Origin: Jonesia quinghaiensis DSM 15701
Lineage (GTDB): Bacteria > Actinomycetota > Actinomycetes > Actinomycetales > Cellulomonadaceae
DNA length: 64,000 bases
Reading direction: 5' to 3'
Assembly: GCF_000423205.1 (NCBI RefSeq)
Contig: NZ_KE383990.1
Coordinates: 249,230-313,229, forward strand
A program made the translations under genes and the position numbers. The first letter of the stretch is position 1; each line of letters opens with the position of its first letter. Shown one piece after another: positions 7,416-17,666 of this stretch. Below the pieces are notes generated by a model. The model ran no database searches. It saw only the letters and a program-made list of their open reading frames with translations, and was not told where the DNA came from.

Positions 7416-10100
7416 TCAGCCTTGAACAGCCGTCACGTCAGAGACGATCGCAGCAAGAGCAGCAGGTACAGCCGTGACATCTTGGCCACCACCCTGCGCC
7501 ATGTCATCTTTACCGCCACCGCCACCGCCCAAAACACCCGAAGCGGTCTTCGCCAACGCCCCAGCACGAACCCCGAGATCACGGGCGGAGGCATTTGTCA
7601 CAATAACGACCTGGGGCCTTCCCTTGGACACACCAGCAATAGCAACAGCACTCGGAGCCGCGTCACCAAGGCGCCCGCGCACATCGAGAGCTAGGGTTCG
7701 TAGCGCATCAGGAGCCGCGATCTCACCTGCGTCATGAGTCACAACGCGAACTGACCCAACAGATGTTGCGCCCGCAGCAAGCTCACCAGCAATAGCCAGC
7801 AACTGTGCCTGTCGCAACCGGGCAAGCTCCTTCTCCGTGTCCTTCAGCTTCCCCACCAACGATTCAATGCGGGTTGGCAACTCGTCAGACCGCACATTCA
7901 GCAGACCAGAAAGTTGGCTCACCAAAGCACGTTCACGTGCGTGGTGCCCATACGCGCCAGCACCCACCAGCGCATCAACGCGGCGAACCCCTGAACCGAT
8001 AGAAGATTCACCCAAAATAGTGACAAGCCCGATGTCACCCGATTTGCCAACGTGGGTCCCTGCACACAGCTCACGGGACCAGTCATCACCAATGGACACT
8101 ACACGGACGCGGTCGCCATACTTCTCACCAAACAACGCCATCGCGCCCATCTCCCGGGCTTTATCCAACGAGGTCGTCAGATCGCTCACCTCAAGGTTTT
8201 CCCGAAGGCGATCATTTACCCGACCTTCGATGTCCTCAAGCGCTCCCCCAGGGACAGCCTGGTTTTGCCGGAAATCGAAACGAATACGGTTCGGCGAGTT
8301 CTCTGAACCAGCCTGAGTGGAATCAGCACCTAGCGTTTCCTGCAGGGCCTTGTGGATCATGTGAGTCGCAGTGTGTGCCTGAGAGATTTGGCGGCGGCGC
8401 ACCACATCGATCTCAGCTACTACGGACTCATCCCGGCGCAATGTGCCATCAACCAACGTGCCGCGGTGAACGCTCAACCCACTAACTGGCGCTTGAACAT
8501 CATCAACCTCAAAAATGGCACCGTTCGACGAATAGATTCGCCCGTGGTCAGCAAGCTGACCGCCTTTCTCTGCATAGAACGGCGTGCGGTCCATAATGAG
8601 TTCAACATCAGCAGGAGCAGTAACTGCATCAACAGCAACACCATCAACCAGTAGCGCCTTCACAACTGCAGGCGCCTGCGCGTCGGTATACCCCAGGAAC
8701 TCAACCGGAGCCGTCAAATCAGCCAAAACAGACTGGTAGACGCTGATATCACCGTGTCCCTGCTTCTTTGCCAACGCGTCGGCACGAGCACGGTCACGCT
8801 GTTCTTGCATGAGTGACCGGAAAGCCACTTCATCAACGGATACACCCTGCTCAGCAGCAACTTCCAATGTCAGGTCAATGGGGAAACCATAGGTGTCATG
8901 GAGTTGGAAAGCCTGATCACCACTGAGACTAGCGCCACTCCCCTGTGAAGCCTTTGCACTTTCCACAGCAGAATCAAGCAACGTCAACCCTTGACTCAGC
9001 GTCCTGCGGAAAACCTCTTCCTCCGTCGTGGCCGTGGCAAGAATGCTGGAGAAGTTTTCCTCCAAGTAAGGGTATGAGGCCTTCATCGCCTCTTTCGATG
9101 CGGTAATCAGTGAAGGCACTGCAAGGTCCTGGACACCCAACAGGCGCATTGCACGAATAGAGCGACGCAGAAGCCTGCGCAGCACATAACCGCGTCCTTC
9201 ATTCGATGGTCTAACCCCATCACCAATAAGCATCAGTGACGAACGAATGTGGTCTGCCACAACACGGAACCGCACATCATCTTCCGAGTTCGCACCATAG
9301 CGACGACCTGAGAGCTTCTCTGCAGCTTGGACAACGGGGAATACCTCATCGATCTCGTACATGTTGTTCACTCCCTGCTTGAGGAGTGCAACACGTTCGA
9401 GGCCCATGCCAGTGTCAATGTTGTGCTGGGTTAAGGCGCCAGTAATATCGAACTCTTCTTTGGAGCGAACATTCTCCAAGGAGTACTGCATAAAGACGAG
9501 GTTCCAGATTTCAAGGTATCGGTCTTCGTCAACGACGGGGCCGCCCTCGAGCCCAAACTCTGGCCCACGGTCAACGTAAATCTCAGAGCATGGACCGCCT
9601 GGTCCAGGCTGACCAGTGTGCCAGAAGTTATCTTTCTTTCCACGACGCTGAATGCGTTCCTGTGGTAGACCAGCGACGCGGCTCCAGATTTCAGCCGCTT
9701 CATCATCATCGTGGTAGACAGTGACCCAAATCTTCTCTGGATCGAACCCCAACTTCCCATCGGATTCCGCACCTGAGATGAACTCCCAGGCGTAGGTGAT
9801 TGCCTCTTCTTTGAAGTAATCACCGAAGGAAAAGTTGCCGTTCATTTGGAAGAAGGTTCCGTGCCGGGTGGTCTTTCCCACCTCGTCGATGTCTCCTGTG
9901 CGAATGCACTTTTGTACCGACGTTGCACGAGGCCAGGGCGCCTTCTGCTCCCCCAGCATGTAGGGGATGAAGGGAACCATGCCAGCGATCGTGAAGAGCA
10001 CCGACGGGTCAGGAGATATCAACGACGCTGAGGGCACAACGTGGTGGTCACGTGCTTCAAAGTAATCAAGCCAGCGTTGGCGGATGTCAGCGGTGCGCAT
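7416..10100 (-). CDS. alaS: Alanine--tRNA ligase
   Basis: 894 residues. I use the ATG at 10100 (MRTADIRQRWLDYFEARDH, the family's usual opening) because GAGGA sits 5 bases upstream; an open frame extends to a TTG at 10121 but has no support. The class II core is present (VLFTIAGMVPFIPYMLG; CIRTGDIDEVGKTTRHGTFF; NGNFSFGDYFKE), followed by the editing domain with zinc ligands HTATHMIH and CAGTH, and a C-terminal DHHA1/C-Ala region ending in a Gly-rich GGGGGGKDDMAQGGG. It charges tRNA-Ala and clears mischarged Ser/Gly. It is followed at 5 bases by ruvX. Confidence 0.97.
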   Translation of the reverse strand: MRTADIRQRWLDYFEARDHHVVPSASLISPDPSVLFTIAGMVPFIPYMLGEQKAPWPRATSVQKCIRTGDIDEVGKTTRHGTFFQMNGNFSFGDYFKEEAITYAWEFISGAESDGKLGFDPEKIWVTVYHDDDEAAEIWSRVAGLPQERIQRRGKKDNFWHTGQPGPGGPCSEIYVDRGPEFGLEGGPVVDEDRYLEIWNLVFMQYSLENVRSKEEFDITGALTQHNIDTGMGLERVALLKQGVNNMYEIDEVFPVVQAAEKLSGRRYGANSEDDVRFRVVADHIRSSLMLIGDGVRPSNEGRGYVLRRLLRRSIRAMRLLGVQDLAVPSLITASKEAMKASYPYLEENFSSILATATTEEEVFRRTLSQGLTLLDSAVESAKASQGSGASLSGDQAFQLHDTYGFPIDLTLEVAAEQGVSVDEVAFRSLMQEQRDRARADALAKKQGHGDISVYQSVLADLTAPVEFLGYTDAQAPAVVKALLVDGVAVDAVTAPADVELIMDRTPFYAEKGGQLADHGRIYSSNGAIFEVDDVQAPVSGLSVHRGTLVDGTLRRDESVVAEIDVVRRRQISQAHTATHMIHKALQETLGADSTQAGSENSPNRIRFDFRQNQAVPGGALEDIEGRVNDRLRENLEVSDLTTSLDKAREMGAMALFGEKYGDRVRVVSIGDDWSRELCAGTHVGKSGDIGLVTILGESSIGSGVRRVDALVGAGAYGHHARERALVSQLSGLLNVRSDELPTRIESLVGKLKDTEKELARLRQAQLLAIAGELAAGATSVGSVRVVTHDAGEIAAPDALRTLALDVRGRLGDAAPSAVAIAGVSKGRPQVVIVTNASARDLGVRAGALAKTASGVLGGGGGGKDDMAQGGGQDVTAVPAALAAIVSDVTAVQG

Positions 10101-10210
10101 GGGTTCCTCTACTTCAGACAAGACAAGATAGCCCCAACAGTAGGGCTGAGAACAATATTACGGGTAAGTGATACTTCTCGAAGACTCACGTGGCGCTCAA
10201 CGTGGCACGA

Positions 10211-10558
10211 TTAAAAAGAGTAACCGAGCTCTTCTTCAATGGGATCGACATCTGGGAAGTCTTCGGCACGTGGTGAGGCTTTACGTGCGGCATGTCGGGC
10301 GCGCAACTCATCAACTGATGGTTGCGTGTCCGCGAGGAGCGCGGCCATGAGCTCATCCTGACGAGAGTGGAAGGCCGTGGTGAAGTCATGTATAAAGCCA
10401 TGTGCGGCTGCATCAGCACGTTCCGCGAAGTCTGCGGCTTGGTGCCCAACTCGTTCAGCAACGGCTTCTGGTGCGTAGCGCCTCACTACTTTGCGGCCTT
10501 TGGTATAAACCAGAACAGTGAGCGCAACTCCTGTGCCGATCCAGAAAATTTTCTTCAT
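10211..10558 (-). CDS. Small membrane-anchored protein, DUF6167-like
   Basis: 115 residues from an ATG whose first bases overlap the stop of the DUF948 gene (ATGA), a mark of coupled translation. It opens MKKIFWIGTGVALTVLVYTKG, a single membrane segment, followed by a charged, mostly helical tail (FIHDFTTAFHSRQDELMAALL) ending EEELGYSF. Small proteins of this form commonly follow the DUF948 gene between rpsD and alaS in actinobacteria. No enzymatic motif is visible and the function is unknown. The family name is from memory of that context. Confidence 0.7.
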   Translation of the reverse strand: MKKIFWIGTGVALTVLVYTKGRKVVRRYAPEAVAERVGHQAADFAERADAAAHGFIHDFTTAFHSRQDELMAALLADTQPSVDELRARHAARKASPRAEDFPDVDPIEEELGYSF

Positions 10559-10923
10559 CGCTGGGCGCCCCGCATCTTGCCCCAAGCTTTACCGACAGCC
10601 TGACGAACACCATAACTAAACGCTGCCACCTTGATCAGTGGACCACCAAAAGTCGCCGCGTAGAGTCCAGTCAGTGCAGATATGTTTTGTGATACCTCAG
10701 CTGCTGACGTCGTGACGGTGTCGACTTTCTCCAACTGAGCGTTAGCAGCTGTCAAAGTCTGCGCCGACTCATGAAGGATGGGGAGCGTGTTCTCAGCGAC
10801 GTCCTCTATGGTTTTCGCCGCAGCGTCGAGAACTTTACCCAACTTAATCAACGGAACAGCGACCAGCCCAACGAGCGCGACGAACGCGATCGCGGCGATC
10901 AGTCCGGCAATGTCACCAATCAC
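10555..10923 (-). CDS. DUF948 family membrane protein
   Basis: About 122 residues. I prefer the GTG at 10923 because GGGAG lies 5 bases before it; an ATG five codons upstream (10938) would place this sequence inside the gene. One N-terminal membrane segment (LIAAIAFVALVGLVAVPLI) is followed by a soluble helical region with regularly spaced hydrophobic residues (TIEDVAENTLPILHESAQTL), then YAATFGGPLIKVAAFSYGVR, which matches the actinobacterial DUF948 proteins next to alaS. Function unknown. It is co-translated with the next gene through an ATGA overlap. Confidence 0.75.
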   Translation of the reverse strand: MIGDIAGLIAAIAFVALVGLVAVPLIKLGKVLDAAAKTIEDVAENTLPILHESAQTLTAANAQLEKVDTVTTSAAEVSQNISALTGLYAATFGGPLIKVAAFSYGVRQAVGKAWGKMRGAQR

Positions 10924-11026
10924 TATCTCTCCCTGCATGTACCTGTTTCACCGTCATGCACACACTACCCGCACCGGGGCCCATTCCTCGACCCCACACA
11001 CTGCTCGCACAAAGGCCGCAACGCAC

Positions 11027-11050
11027 AAAGGGCCCCCGAGGGGGCCCTTT
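11027..11050 (-). terminator. Hairpin between rpsD and the DUF948 gene
   Basis: AAAGGGCCCCC and GGGGGCCCTTT pair perfectly around a GA centre just beyond the rpsD stop. On the minus strand the stem is followed by TTTGTG, a weak T run. The symmetry would let it act in both directions. Confidence 0.7.
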
Positions 11051-11086
11051 GGTTACGCAGAGAGAGCACACACAGTGCGCACTTAC

Positions 11087-11713
11087 TTAGCGTGCGTAGT
11101 ATTCAACAACGAGGTTAACTTCGCACTGCACAGGGATCTCAACACGCTGTGGCTTACGTGACAGAACAGCAGTGAGCTTCTCAAGCTGAACGTCGAGGTA
11201 ACCAGGAACAGCGGCAAGAACATCGCGGTGTGCACCAGCAGCAGCCACCTGGTAAGGGGTGGCAGCCTGCATCTTTGGCTTGACCTGGATGGTCTGACCT
11301 GGCTTCACGCGGAATGAAGGGCGGTCAACGAGTTTGCCATCAACGAGGATGTGGCGGTGAACCACAGCCTGGCGAGCCTGAAGGATGGTGCGAGCGAAAC
11401 CTGCGCGCAGAACGAGAGCGTCCAAGCGGGTTTCCAGCAACTCGACCATGGTTTCACCGGTCAAGCCGTCCAGGCGGCGAGCTTTGTCGTACGCTGCGCG
11501 CAGTTGCTTTTCACGCAATGCGTACTGGGCGCGTAGACGCTGCTTTTCCCGCAGACGCACGGCGTAGTCAGATTCAGTGCGACGGCGTGAACGGCCGTGC
11601 TCGCCCGGTGGGTAAGGGCGCTTTTCGAAGTGCTTGACTGCCTTGGGGGTTAGTGCCATGCCCAGTGCGCGGCTCAGGCGAACCTGGCGGCGCGAACGGG
11701 TTACAGAAGACAT
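11087..11713 (-). CDS. rpsD: 30S ribosomal protein S4
   Basis: 208 residues from the ATG at 11713 (MSSVTRSRRQVRLSRALGM); the frame is open further upstream but the added residues are not S4-like. The S4 N-terminal region (KHFEKRPYPPGEHGRSRRR) has no CxxC pairs, so this is the zinc-free version of S4. The RNA-binding S4 domain is at LLETRLDALVLRAGFART and RQAVVHRHILVDGKLVDRPS. S4 nucleates assembly of the 30S body. It stands between rarA and alaS, the usual actinobacterial site, rather than in the alpha operon. A 160-base leader precedes it. Confidence 0.97.
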   Translation of the reverse strand: MSSVTRSRRQVRLSRALGMALTPKAVKHFEKRPYPPGEHGRSRRRTESDYAVRLREKQRLRAQYALREKQLRAAYDKARRLDGLTGETMVELLETRLDALVLRAGFARTILQARQAVVHRHILVDGKLVDRPSFRVKPGQTIQVKPKMQAATPYQVAAAGAHRDVLAAVPGYLDVQLEKLTAVLSRKPQRVEIPVQCEVNLVVEYYAR

Positions 11714-11750
11714 AGGTCGTTTCCGTTCCTGTCGTGGTTGTACGTCACAA

Positions 11751-11768
11751 CTCAGGAGGTGTCCTGAG
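11751..11768 (-). promoter_or_regulatory. Hairpin in the rpsD 5' leader
   Basis: CTCAGGA and TCCTGAG pair around a 4-base loop, about 38 bases upstream of the rpsD start. A TTGACG that could be a -35 element lies near 11865 on the minus strand, but I see no good -10 at the right spacing. S4 often controls its own synthesis through leader RNA; whether this stem does so is untested. Confidence 0.35.
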
Positions 11769-11874
11769 GTGTGGGACCGGCCGACGGACTCCGCGACCGC
11801 TAGTGCAGTCGGTGTCATCAGGGCTGAGGTCCCAGGTGGTGCCTGGATCCAGGCAACCCGTCAACTCTACCAGT

Positions 11875-13248
11875 TCAGGCGTTGTTGTTTGGCAGGATTG
11901 TTCGAATGATTTCGAGTCTTTGTGTGACGTTACGCTCAAACCCTCGGTCTGTGGGGTGGTAGTAGCGGGTTCCTTGGAGTTCTTCTGGCAGATAGTGCTG
12001 GGGGGCGACGGCATGGGGGTAGTCGTGGGCGTATTGGTAGGCCGCGCCGTGACCGAGTCGCTGGGCTCCGCTGTAGTGGGAGTCCCGGAGGTGAGGTGGT
12101 ACTTGGCCGGTGCGTCCTGCTTGGATATCGGATATTGCGGCGTTGATGGCGTCGTGGGATTTGTTGGATTTTGGGGCGGTGGCGATGTGGACGACGGCTT
12201 GGGCGAGTGCGTAGCGGGCTTCTGGGAGGCCTAAGAGTTGGACGGCTTGGGCTGCGGCTGTGGCTGTTTGTAATGCGCTGGGGTCTGCCATGCCGACGTC
12301 TTCGGAGGCGCTGATAACGATGCGTCGAGCGATGAAGCGTGGGTCTTCGCCAGCGACGAGCATGCGGGCTAGGTAGTGCAGGGCTGCGTCGACGTCTGAC
12401 CCTCGCATGGATTTGATGAATGCTGAGGTGACGTCATAGTGCTGGTCGCCGTCTTTGTCGTAGGAAACGGTGGCGATGTCTATTGCTTGCTCGAGGACAT
12501 CGGTGGTGATGGTGGCTGGCGCGTTGGGTGTGGTAGCGGTTGCTGTTGCGGAGCTGGCTGCTGCTTCAAGGATTGTGAGTGCTTTGCGTGCGTCGCCTTG
12601 GGCGAGGCGCACCAAGGTGGATTGCGCGTCGGGGTGAAGGGTGACGGTGCCTGCTAAGCCGCGTTCGTCTGCGAGCGCGCGTGTGAGGAGTGCTGTGATG
12701 TCGTCGTCGGTCAGTGAGCGCAGGGTGAGGAGGAGGGATCGGGAGAGGAGTGGGGAGATGACCGAGAAGCTGGGGTTTTCTGTGGTTGCTGCGATGAGGG
12801 TGACCCAGCGGTTTTCGACGCTTGGTAGGAGTGCGTCTTGTTGTGATTTGGAGAACCGGTGAACTTCGTCGATGAAGAGGACGGTTTCTTGTCCGTTGGT
12901 GACGAGGAGTTGGCGGGCTGAGTCGACGACTGTGCGAATGTCTTTGACTCCGGCGGTGACGGCGGAGAGTTCTGTGAAGTGTCGGTCGCTGCTGTGGGCG
13001 ATGAGGTAGGCGAGGGTTGTTTTGCCGGTGCCTGGTGGTCCCCACAGGATGATGGAGCTTGGTGCTGTGCGGGTTGTTGCGGTGTGGGGTTCGAGGAGTC
13101 GGCGTAGTGGGGAGCCTGGTGTGAGGAGGTGGTGTTGGCCTGCGACTTCTTCCGCGCTTTGTGGGCGCATGCGGACGGCGAGTGGGGCGGTGGGTGATTG
13201 TTTGGGGGTGCCGTGGTTGGTGGTGCTGGTGGCGTGGAAGAGGTCCAT
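11875..13248 (-). CDS. rarA: Replication-associated recombination protein A (RarA/MgsA) AAA+ ATPase
   Basis: 457 residues. RarA works at stalled forks together with SSB. It opens [13 protein letters not shown] and has the clamp-loader-like AAA+ core: [16 protein letters not shown], Walker [17 protein letters not shown], Walker [21 protein letters not shown], sensor 1 [20 protein letters not shown], then the MgsA C-terminal tetramerisation domain with [19 protein letters not shown] and [17 protein letters not shown], ending near the DRGFERNV motif. No Shine-Dalgarno is seen before the ATG, so the message may be leaderless. The coding strand is unusually rich in C and A (the plus strand in G and T) compared with its neighbours. 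Confidence 0.95.
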   Translation of the reverse strand: MDLFHATSTTNHGTPKQSPTAPLAVRMRPQSAEEVAGQHHLLTPGSPLRRLLEPHTATTRTAPSSIILWGPPGTGKTTLAYLIAHSSDRHFTELSAVTAGVKDIRTVVDSARQLLVTNGQETVLFIDEVHRFSKSQQDALLPSVENRWVTLIAATTENPSFSVISPLLSRSLLLTLRSLTDDDITALLTRALADERGLAGTVTLHPDAQSTLVRLAQGDARKALTILEAAASSATATATTPNAPATITTDVLEQAIDIATVSYDKDGDQHYDVTSAFIKSMRGSDVDAALHYLARMLVAGEDPRFIARRIVISASEDVGMADPSALQTATAAAQAVQLLGLPEARYALAQAVVHIATAPKSNKSHDAINAAISDIQAGRTGQVPPHLRDSHYSGAQRLGHGAAYQYAHDYPHAVAPQHYLPEELQGTRYYHPTDRGFERNVTQRLEIIRTILPNNNA

Positions 13249-13356
13249 CGTTTAAGGGTATCGGGAGGGGTGGGTGTGGGTGGTGGTTGGCTTTGGTTTG
13301 GTAACTCTCGGAGTGTGAAGATGCGGTGAGGGTTGTTTGTCTGTCATGGTGAGACT

Positions 13357-15624
13357 GTGTTTGACAGACTAGGTCGTTTCGTTGATAGGTCTCCCTTGTT
13401 CACCGCGCTGGTGTGGGTTGTCATTGTCGTGGGCGCTGCCACGATGATTACGGTGGGGGTTGATGGTCGCAATCTTTTCGATCGTTTGGTGACTGGTGAA
13501 TATAGTGTTCCCGGCTCACAAAGCGATGCGGCGAATGTGATACTGCGGGAGAATTCCTCAACTGGGGAGACCATCACGTTGGCGGTCCAGGGTGTTGCAC
13601 CCTCCGGTGATGAGGTGAGCTCGATTGTTGCGCAAGCGCATGAGCGTCTTGTTGATATCAGCGGTATTGAATCGATTTTGGACCCGTTTGATGCAGTTGA
13701 TGGAACGGCAACTGATATCGCTGCGCTCTTTAGTGCGCAGGACGGTCAGGGGTTCCTTGTTGTAGCAACATTGCATAGCAATCTCACTGAGGCTGATAGT
13801 GCGATTGTTAGTGATGCGGTGGTTGCTTCTTTCCAGCAAGCTGGGAACGAGCTTGAAGCATTGGAGCCGGGGGCTGCGGCTTTTGTTGGTTCTGGGGATC
13901 TCATTTTGGCGGAGATCACTGATCAGGTTAAAGCAGACCTTATTACCGGTGAGCTGGTGGCTTTGCCTCTTGCTCTTGTGATGATGGTGCTTGTTTTTGG
14001 TGGGCTCATGGCGGCTTCTATGCCGTTGGCTGGGGCGATAGCGTCGATCTTGACTGGGTTGGGGGCGATGTTTGCTCTCACCTTTGTGATGGACATTGAT
14101 GCGTCGATCATTAATGTTGCGACTGTGTTGGGGTTGGGTTTATCCATCGACTACGGGTTGTTGGTGGTGTCACGCTTCCGGGAAGAGTTGGCGCGTTTTG
14201 TTCGCTCCCAGTTTCCACATTTACCTACTGTGCGTCCCCGTGATCTTGTTGATGAACTCACTCCTGCGCAGCGACGGCAAGCAGTCACGCATGCGACAGT
14301 GACGACGTTGAGCACTGCGGGGCGTACCGTGGCGTTCTCTGCTGTGACGATTGCTTTGTCGATTGCAGGGTTGATTATTTTTACCCCTCCAGTGTTACGT
14401 GCGATCGGGGCTGTTGGGCTGATTATTGTGTTGCTATCTGTGACAACCGCGATGACTCTGGTGCCTGCGGTGTTGCGTCTCGCTGGTATGAAGACGATTG
14501 GCCGTTCGCCGGTGGAGAAGCTTCCTGGTGTGGATAGGGTCATGCGTTATACCGCCGATGTGGAAGCCACCGAAGGTGTCTTCTCTCGTTTGGCTGGTTG
14601 GGTACAGCGCAGGGCTCCTTTTGTTGTTATCGGGTGTGTTGCTCTTCTAGTTTTTCTTGCGTCTCCCGTCTTGGACCTTCAGATGCGTAATTCTGGTATT
14701 GAACTCCTACCGACGACAGCAACGCAGCGGCAGTTCACTGACACGCTGGCCCAGGACTTTCCTCAAACGCGGTCTGCCGATATTCAGGTGGTTGTCGATG
14801 GCTCAGATATTGATGCTGCGGATCTTGGGCAACGAATTGACACTCTTTCGGGTGTGCGTAGCGTGGTCCCGCCTTCGCCATTGGGTGACTACTTTGTTGT
14901 TGGTGTGCTGATCGATGGTGATGATCCAGGGTCGCCACAAGCTGCGGAGGTCGTGCGGGAGATTCGGGAACTTGAGTCGCCTGCCAATGTGCTCGTCACT
15001 GGGCAGGCAGCCTCTCAAGTTGACTTCCAAGGCGCTTTGGGTGAACGGCTTTGGCTTGTGGTGTCTGTTGTTGTGCTTTCCACCATGGTGTTGTTGTTCT
15101 TCATGACAGGTTCGTTAGTCATTCCCATCAAGGCGCTCTTCACCAATGTGGTCTCTCTGGGGGCTTCCTTGGGGATACTTGTCTGGGTCTTCCAGGACAA
15201 TCACCTGTCAGGCATCTTGAATTTCACGTCAACAGGTGGAATTGAAACCTTCGTTGTCGCTCTTGTCCTTGCCTTTGGGTTTGGGCTCGCTATGGACTAC
15301 GAAGTTTTCCTCCTGTCACGCATTAAGGAGTTTGTTGATGCGGGTCACGACTCTGAAAAAGCGGTCCGGCTTGGTTTACAGCGATCTGGGCGCATAATCA
15401 CCTCTGCAGCGGGGATTATCATCATTGTTTTTGCAGGGTTTGTTGCTGGGGACCTTCTTGTCATTAAACAAGTTGGGTTCGCTCTCGCAGTGGCGGTCTT
15501 CATCGATGCGACTATCGTGCGCATGCTTTTGGTACCAGCAACGATGACGCTGCTTGGGCGGTGGAACTGGTGGGCTCCAGCCCCCTTAGCGAAGCTGTAC
15601 AACCGGTTCGCCATCATTCACTGA
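13357..15624 (+). CDS. MMPL/RND-family transporter
   Basis: 755 residues from a GTG at 13357 (MFDRLGRFVDRSPLFTALVW); GGTGAG lies close upstream and the open frame before it has no family-like residues. The layout is that of MmpL/MMPL exporters: a membrane segment, a large extracytoplasmic loop (about 60-180), a cluster of five or six membrane segments, a second loop (about 420-560) and a second cluster. Both transmembrane clusters carry the proton-relay Asp-Tyr pair, as GLGLSIDYGLLVVSRFREEL and GFGLAMDYEVFLLSRIKEF. Substrates in this family include lipids and siderophores; none can be read from the sequence. It is divergent from rarA with a 108-base gap. Confidence 0.9.
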   Translation: MFDRLGRFVDRSPLFTALVWVVIVVGAATMITVGVDGRNLFDRLVTGEYSVPGSQSDAANVILRENSSTGETITLAVQGVAPSGDEVSSIVAQAHERLVDISGIESILDPFDAVDGTATDIAALFSAQDGQGFLVVATLHSNLTEADSAIVSDAVVASFQQAGNELEALEPGAAAFVGSGDLILAEITDQVKADLITGELVALPLALVMMVLVFGGLMAASMPLAGAIASILTGLGAMFALTFVMDIDASIINVATVLGLGLSIDYGLLVVSRFREELARFVRSQFPHLPTVRPRDLVDELTPAQRRQAVTHATVTTLSTAGRTVAFSAVTIALSIAGLIIFTPPVLRAIGAVGLIIVLLSVTTAMTLVPAVLRLAGMKTIGRSPVEKLPGVDRVMRYTADVEATEGVFSRLAGWVQRRAPFVVIGCVALLVFLASPVLDLQMRNSGIELLPTTATQRQFTDTLAQDFPQTRSADIQVVVDGSDIDAADLGQRIDTLSGVRSVVPPSPLGDYFVVGVLIDGDDPGSPQAAEVVREIRELESPANVLVTGQAASQVDFQGALGERLWLVVSVVVLSTMVLLFFMTGSLVIPIKALFTNVVSLGASLGILVWVFQDNHLSGILNFTSTGGIETFVVALVLAFGFGLAMDYEVFLLSRIKEFVDAGHDSEKAVRLGLQRSGRIITSAAGIIIIVFAGFVAGDLLVIKQVGFALAVAVFIDATIVRMLLVPATMTLLGRWNWWAPAPLAKLYNRFAIIH

Positions 15625-15764
15625 CATCGTGATGGACGCGTCCCAACTCCCTCCCGGTATGAGTGATGGTCAGTGCGCCTATTTAGACCATCAACACGTC
15701 TAGCAACACCACAGTGACTAAGCAGCCCGTGGGTCCGTATGAGCCCATCACGGCGTTGAGAAAC

Positions 15765-15810
15765 AACTGTGCCGGGTAGAACATCTTTTGATGTTCTACC
15801 CGGCACAGTT
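15765..15810 (-). terminator. Strong hairpin terminator after aspS
   Basis: A perfect 20-bp stem (15765-15784 with 15791-15810) and a 6-base loop sit 12 bases past the aspS stop on the minus strand, followed by TTGTTTCTC. The remainder of 15625-15764, between the MMPL gene and this stem, shows nothing I recognise. Confidence 0.85.
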
Positions 15811-15822
15811 CATGTCATGGGT

Positions 15823-17586
15823 TTATGACTGAGGTTTAGCGTCTACACCTGCTTCTTTACGTTGTGCAGGGGTGATTGGAGCTGGTGCCTGAGTCAACGG
15901 GTCGAACCCTCCACCAGACTTCGGGAAAGCGATGACGTCCCGAATGGAATCAGCTTTACCGAGTAGCGCAACGATGCGGTCCCACCCGAAAGCGATTCCT
16001 CCGTGAGGTGGAGCGCCAAACTGGAAGGCATCGAGAAGGAACCCAAACTTCTCCTGTGCTTCCTCCTGACCAATACCCATCACCTTAAAGACGCGCTCTT
16101 GCACATCACGGCGGTGAATACGGATCGAACCGCCACCAATTTCGTTGCCGTTGCAGACAATGTCGTAGGCATAGGCCAAAGCACTACCAGGGTCTGTATC
16201 AAATGTGTCAGCCCACTGTGGGGTTGGGCTGGTGAACGCGTGGTGTACAGCAGTCCACGCTGAGGACCCCAAATCGACGTCGTCGTCTTGCCCTGAAGGC
16301 TTGAAGAGTGGGGCGTCGACAACCCACACAAAAGCCCACGCGTCTTCGTCGATCAATCCGGTGCGTGAACCAATTTCATTGCGAGCTGCCCCCAATAGTG
16401 AGCGACACTCGTCAGTTTTACCGGCAGCAAAGAAAATGCAGTCGCCCGGCTGAGCACCTGTTGCAGCTGCGAGGCCTTCACGTTCTGTTTCGGTGATGTT
16501 CTTTGCTACTGGACCGCCTAGTGCGCCGTCCTCTGCGATGGTGACATAGGCAAGCCCCTTCGCCCCACGCTGCTTCGCCCAGTCCTGCCACGCATCAAAC
16601 TGGCGGCGCGGTTGTGCTGCGCCCCCTGGCATAACGATGGCACCGACATACTCGCTCTGGAACACGCGGAACGGAGTGTCCGTGAAGTACTCCGCCAGCT
16701 CGGTGATTTCCAGATCGAAACGCAAATCTGGTTTGTCTGACCCAAACCGGCGCATCGCCTCGTGATAGGTGATGCGTGGGATAGGTGAAGTGAGGTCAAC
16801 ACCAATGAGCGACCACACGCGTGCGAGGATCTTCTCCGCGAGCGCAATGACGTCCTCTTGGTCGACGAAGCTCATCTCGATGTCGAGTTGGGTGAACTCT
16901 GGCTGGCGGTCTGCCCGGAAATCTTCGTCACGGTAGCAGCGCGCGATCTGGTAGTAGCGTTCCATGCCTGACACCATGAGGAGCTGTTTGAAGAGCTGTG
17001 GTGATTGGGGCAGTGCGTACCATGACCCTGGTGCTAGGCGTGCGGGGACGAGGAAGTCACGTGCGCCTTCTGGGGTGGAGCGGGTCAGGGTGGGGGTTTC
17101 GATTTCGACGAAGTCGTGATCGTTGAGTACTGTGCGGGCTGCTTGGGAGACCTGTGAGCGCAGGCGCATCAACGATGCTGGCTTTGGGCGGCGCAGGTCG
17201 AGGTAGCGGTGCTTGAGACGTGCTTCTTCACCGATGGTTTCAGTGCCGTCTAGCGCGGTTGACACTTGGAAAGGCAGTGCGGTTGATTCGTTGAGGACGG
17301 TGACCTGGGTCGCGATGATTTCGATCTGACCGGTAGCGAGGTTGGTGTTCTCGTTGCCTTCTGGTCGGCGTGCGACCTCGCCTGTCACGCTCAACACGAA
17401 TTCTGATCGCAGAGGGTGGGCAACTTCTTCATCGCGGATGACAACTTGGGCGATGCCTGAGGCGTCACGGAGGTCGATGAATGCAACGCCTCCGTGATCT
17501 CGGCGGCGGTCGACCCAGCCGGCGAGGGTGACGGTCTCACCGATGTTCTCGGCGCTCAGGGATCCAGCTGTATGGGTGCGAAGCAC
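15823..17586 (-). CDS. aspS: Aspartate--tRNA ligase
   Basis: 587 residues from a GTG at 17586 ([17 protein letters not shown]), chosen because AAGGAAAG lies 4-5 bases upstream; the open frame runs 16 codons further. OB-fold anticodon domain ([20 protein letters not shown]), flipping-loop [20 protein letters not shown], class II motif 2 ([20 protein letters not shown]), the bacterial GAD insertion ([20 protein letters not shown]) and motif 3 ([17 protein letters not shown]) appear in order. It loads Asp onto tRNA-Asp. It is about 80 bases downstream of hisS and ends in a strong hairpin. Confidence 0.97.
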   Translation of the reverse strand: MLRTHTAGSLSAENIGETVTLAGWVDRRRDHGGVAFIDLRDASGIAQVVIRDEEVAHPLRSEFVLSVTGEVARRPEGNENTNLATGQIEIIATQVTVLNESTALPFQVSTALDGTETIGEEARLKHRYLDLRRPKPASLMRLRSQVSQAARTVLNDHDFVEIETPTLTRSTPEGARDFLVPARLAPGSWYALPQSPQLFKQLLMVSGMERYYQIARCYRDEDFRADRQPEFTQLDIEMSFVDQEDVIALAEKILARVWSLIGVDLTSPIPRITYHEAMRRFGSDKPDLRFDLEITELAEYFTDTPFRVFQSEYVGAIVMPGGAAQPRRQFDAWQDWAKQRGAKGLAYVTIAEDGALGGPVAKNITETEREGLAAATGAQPGDCIFFAAGKTDECRSLLGAARNEIGSRTGLIDEDAWAFVWVVDAPLFKPSGQDDDVDLGSSAWTAVHHAFTSPTPQWADTFDTDPGSALAYAYDIVCNGNEIGGGSIRIHRRDVQERVFKVMGIGQEEAQEKFGFLLDAFQFGAPPHGGIAFGWDRIVALLGKADSIRDVIAFPKSGGGFDPLTQAPAPITPAQRKEAGVDAKPQS

Positions 17587-17666
17587 AGGTCTTTCCTTCA
17601 GTTGAGTGGTATTAGGCACGTCAGGTTGTTTCATTGTAGGTGCGCAAGCTTGTGAAGCGAATGGAT

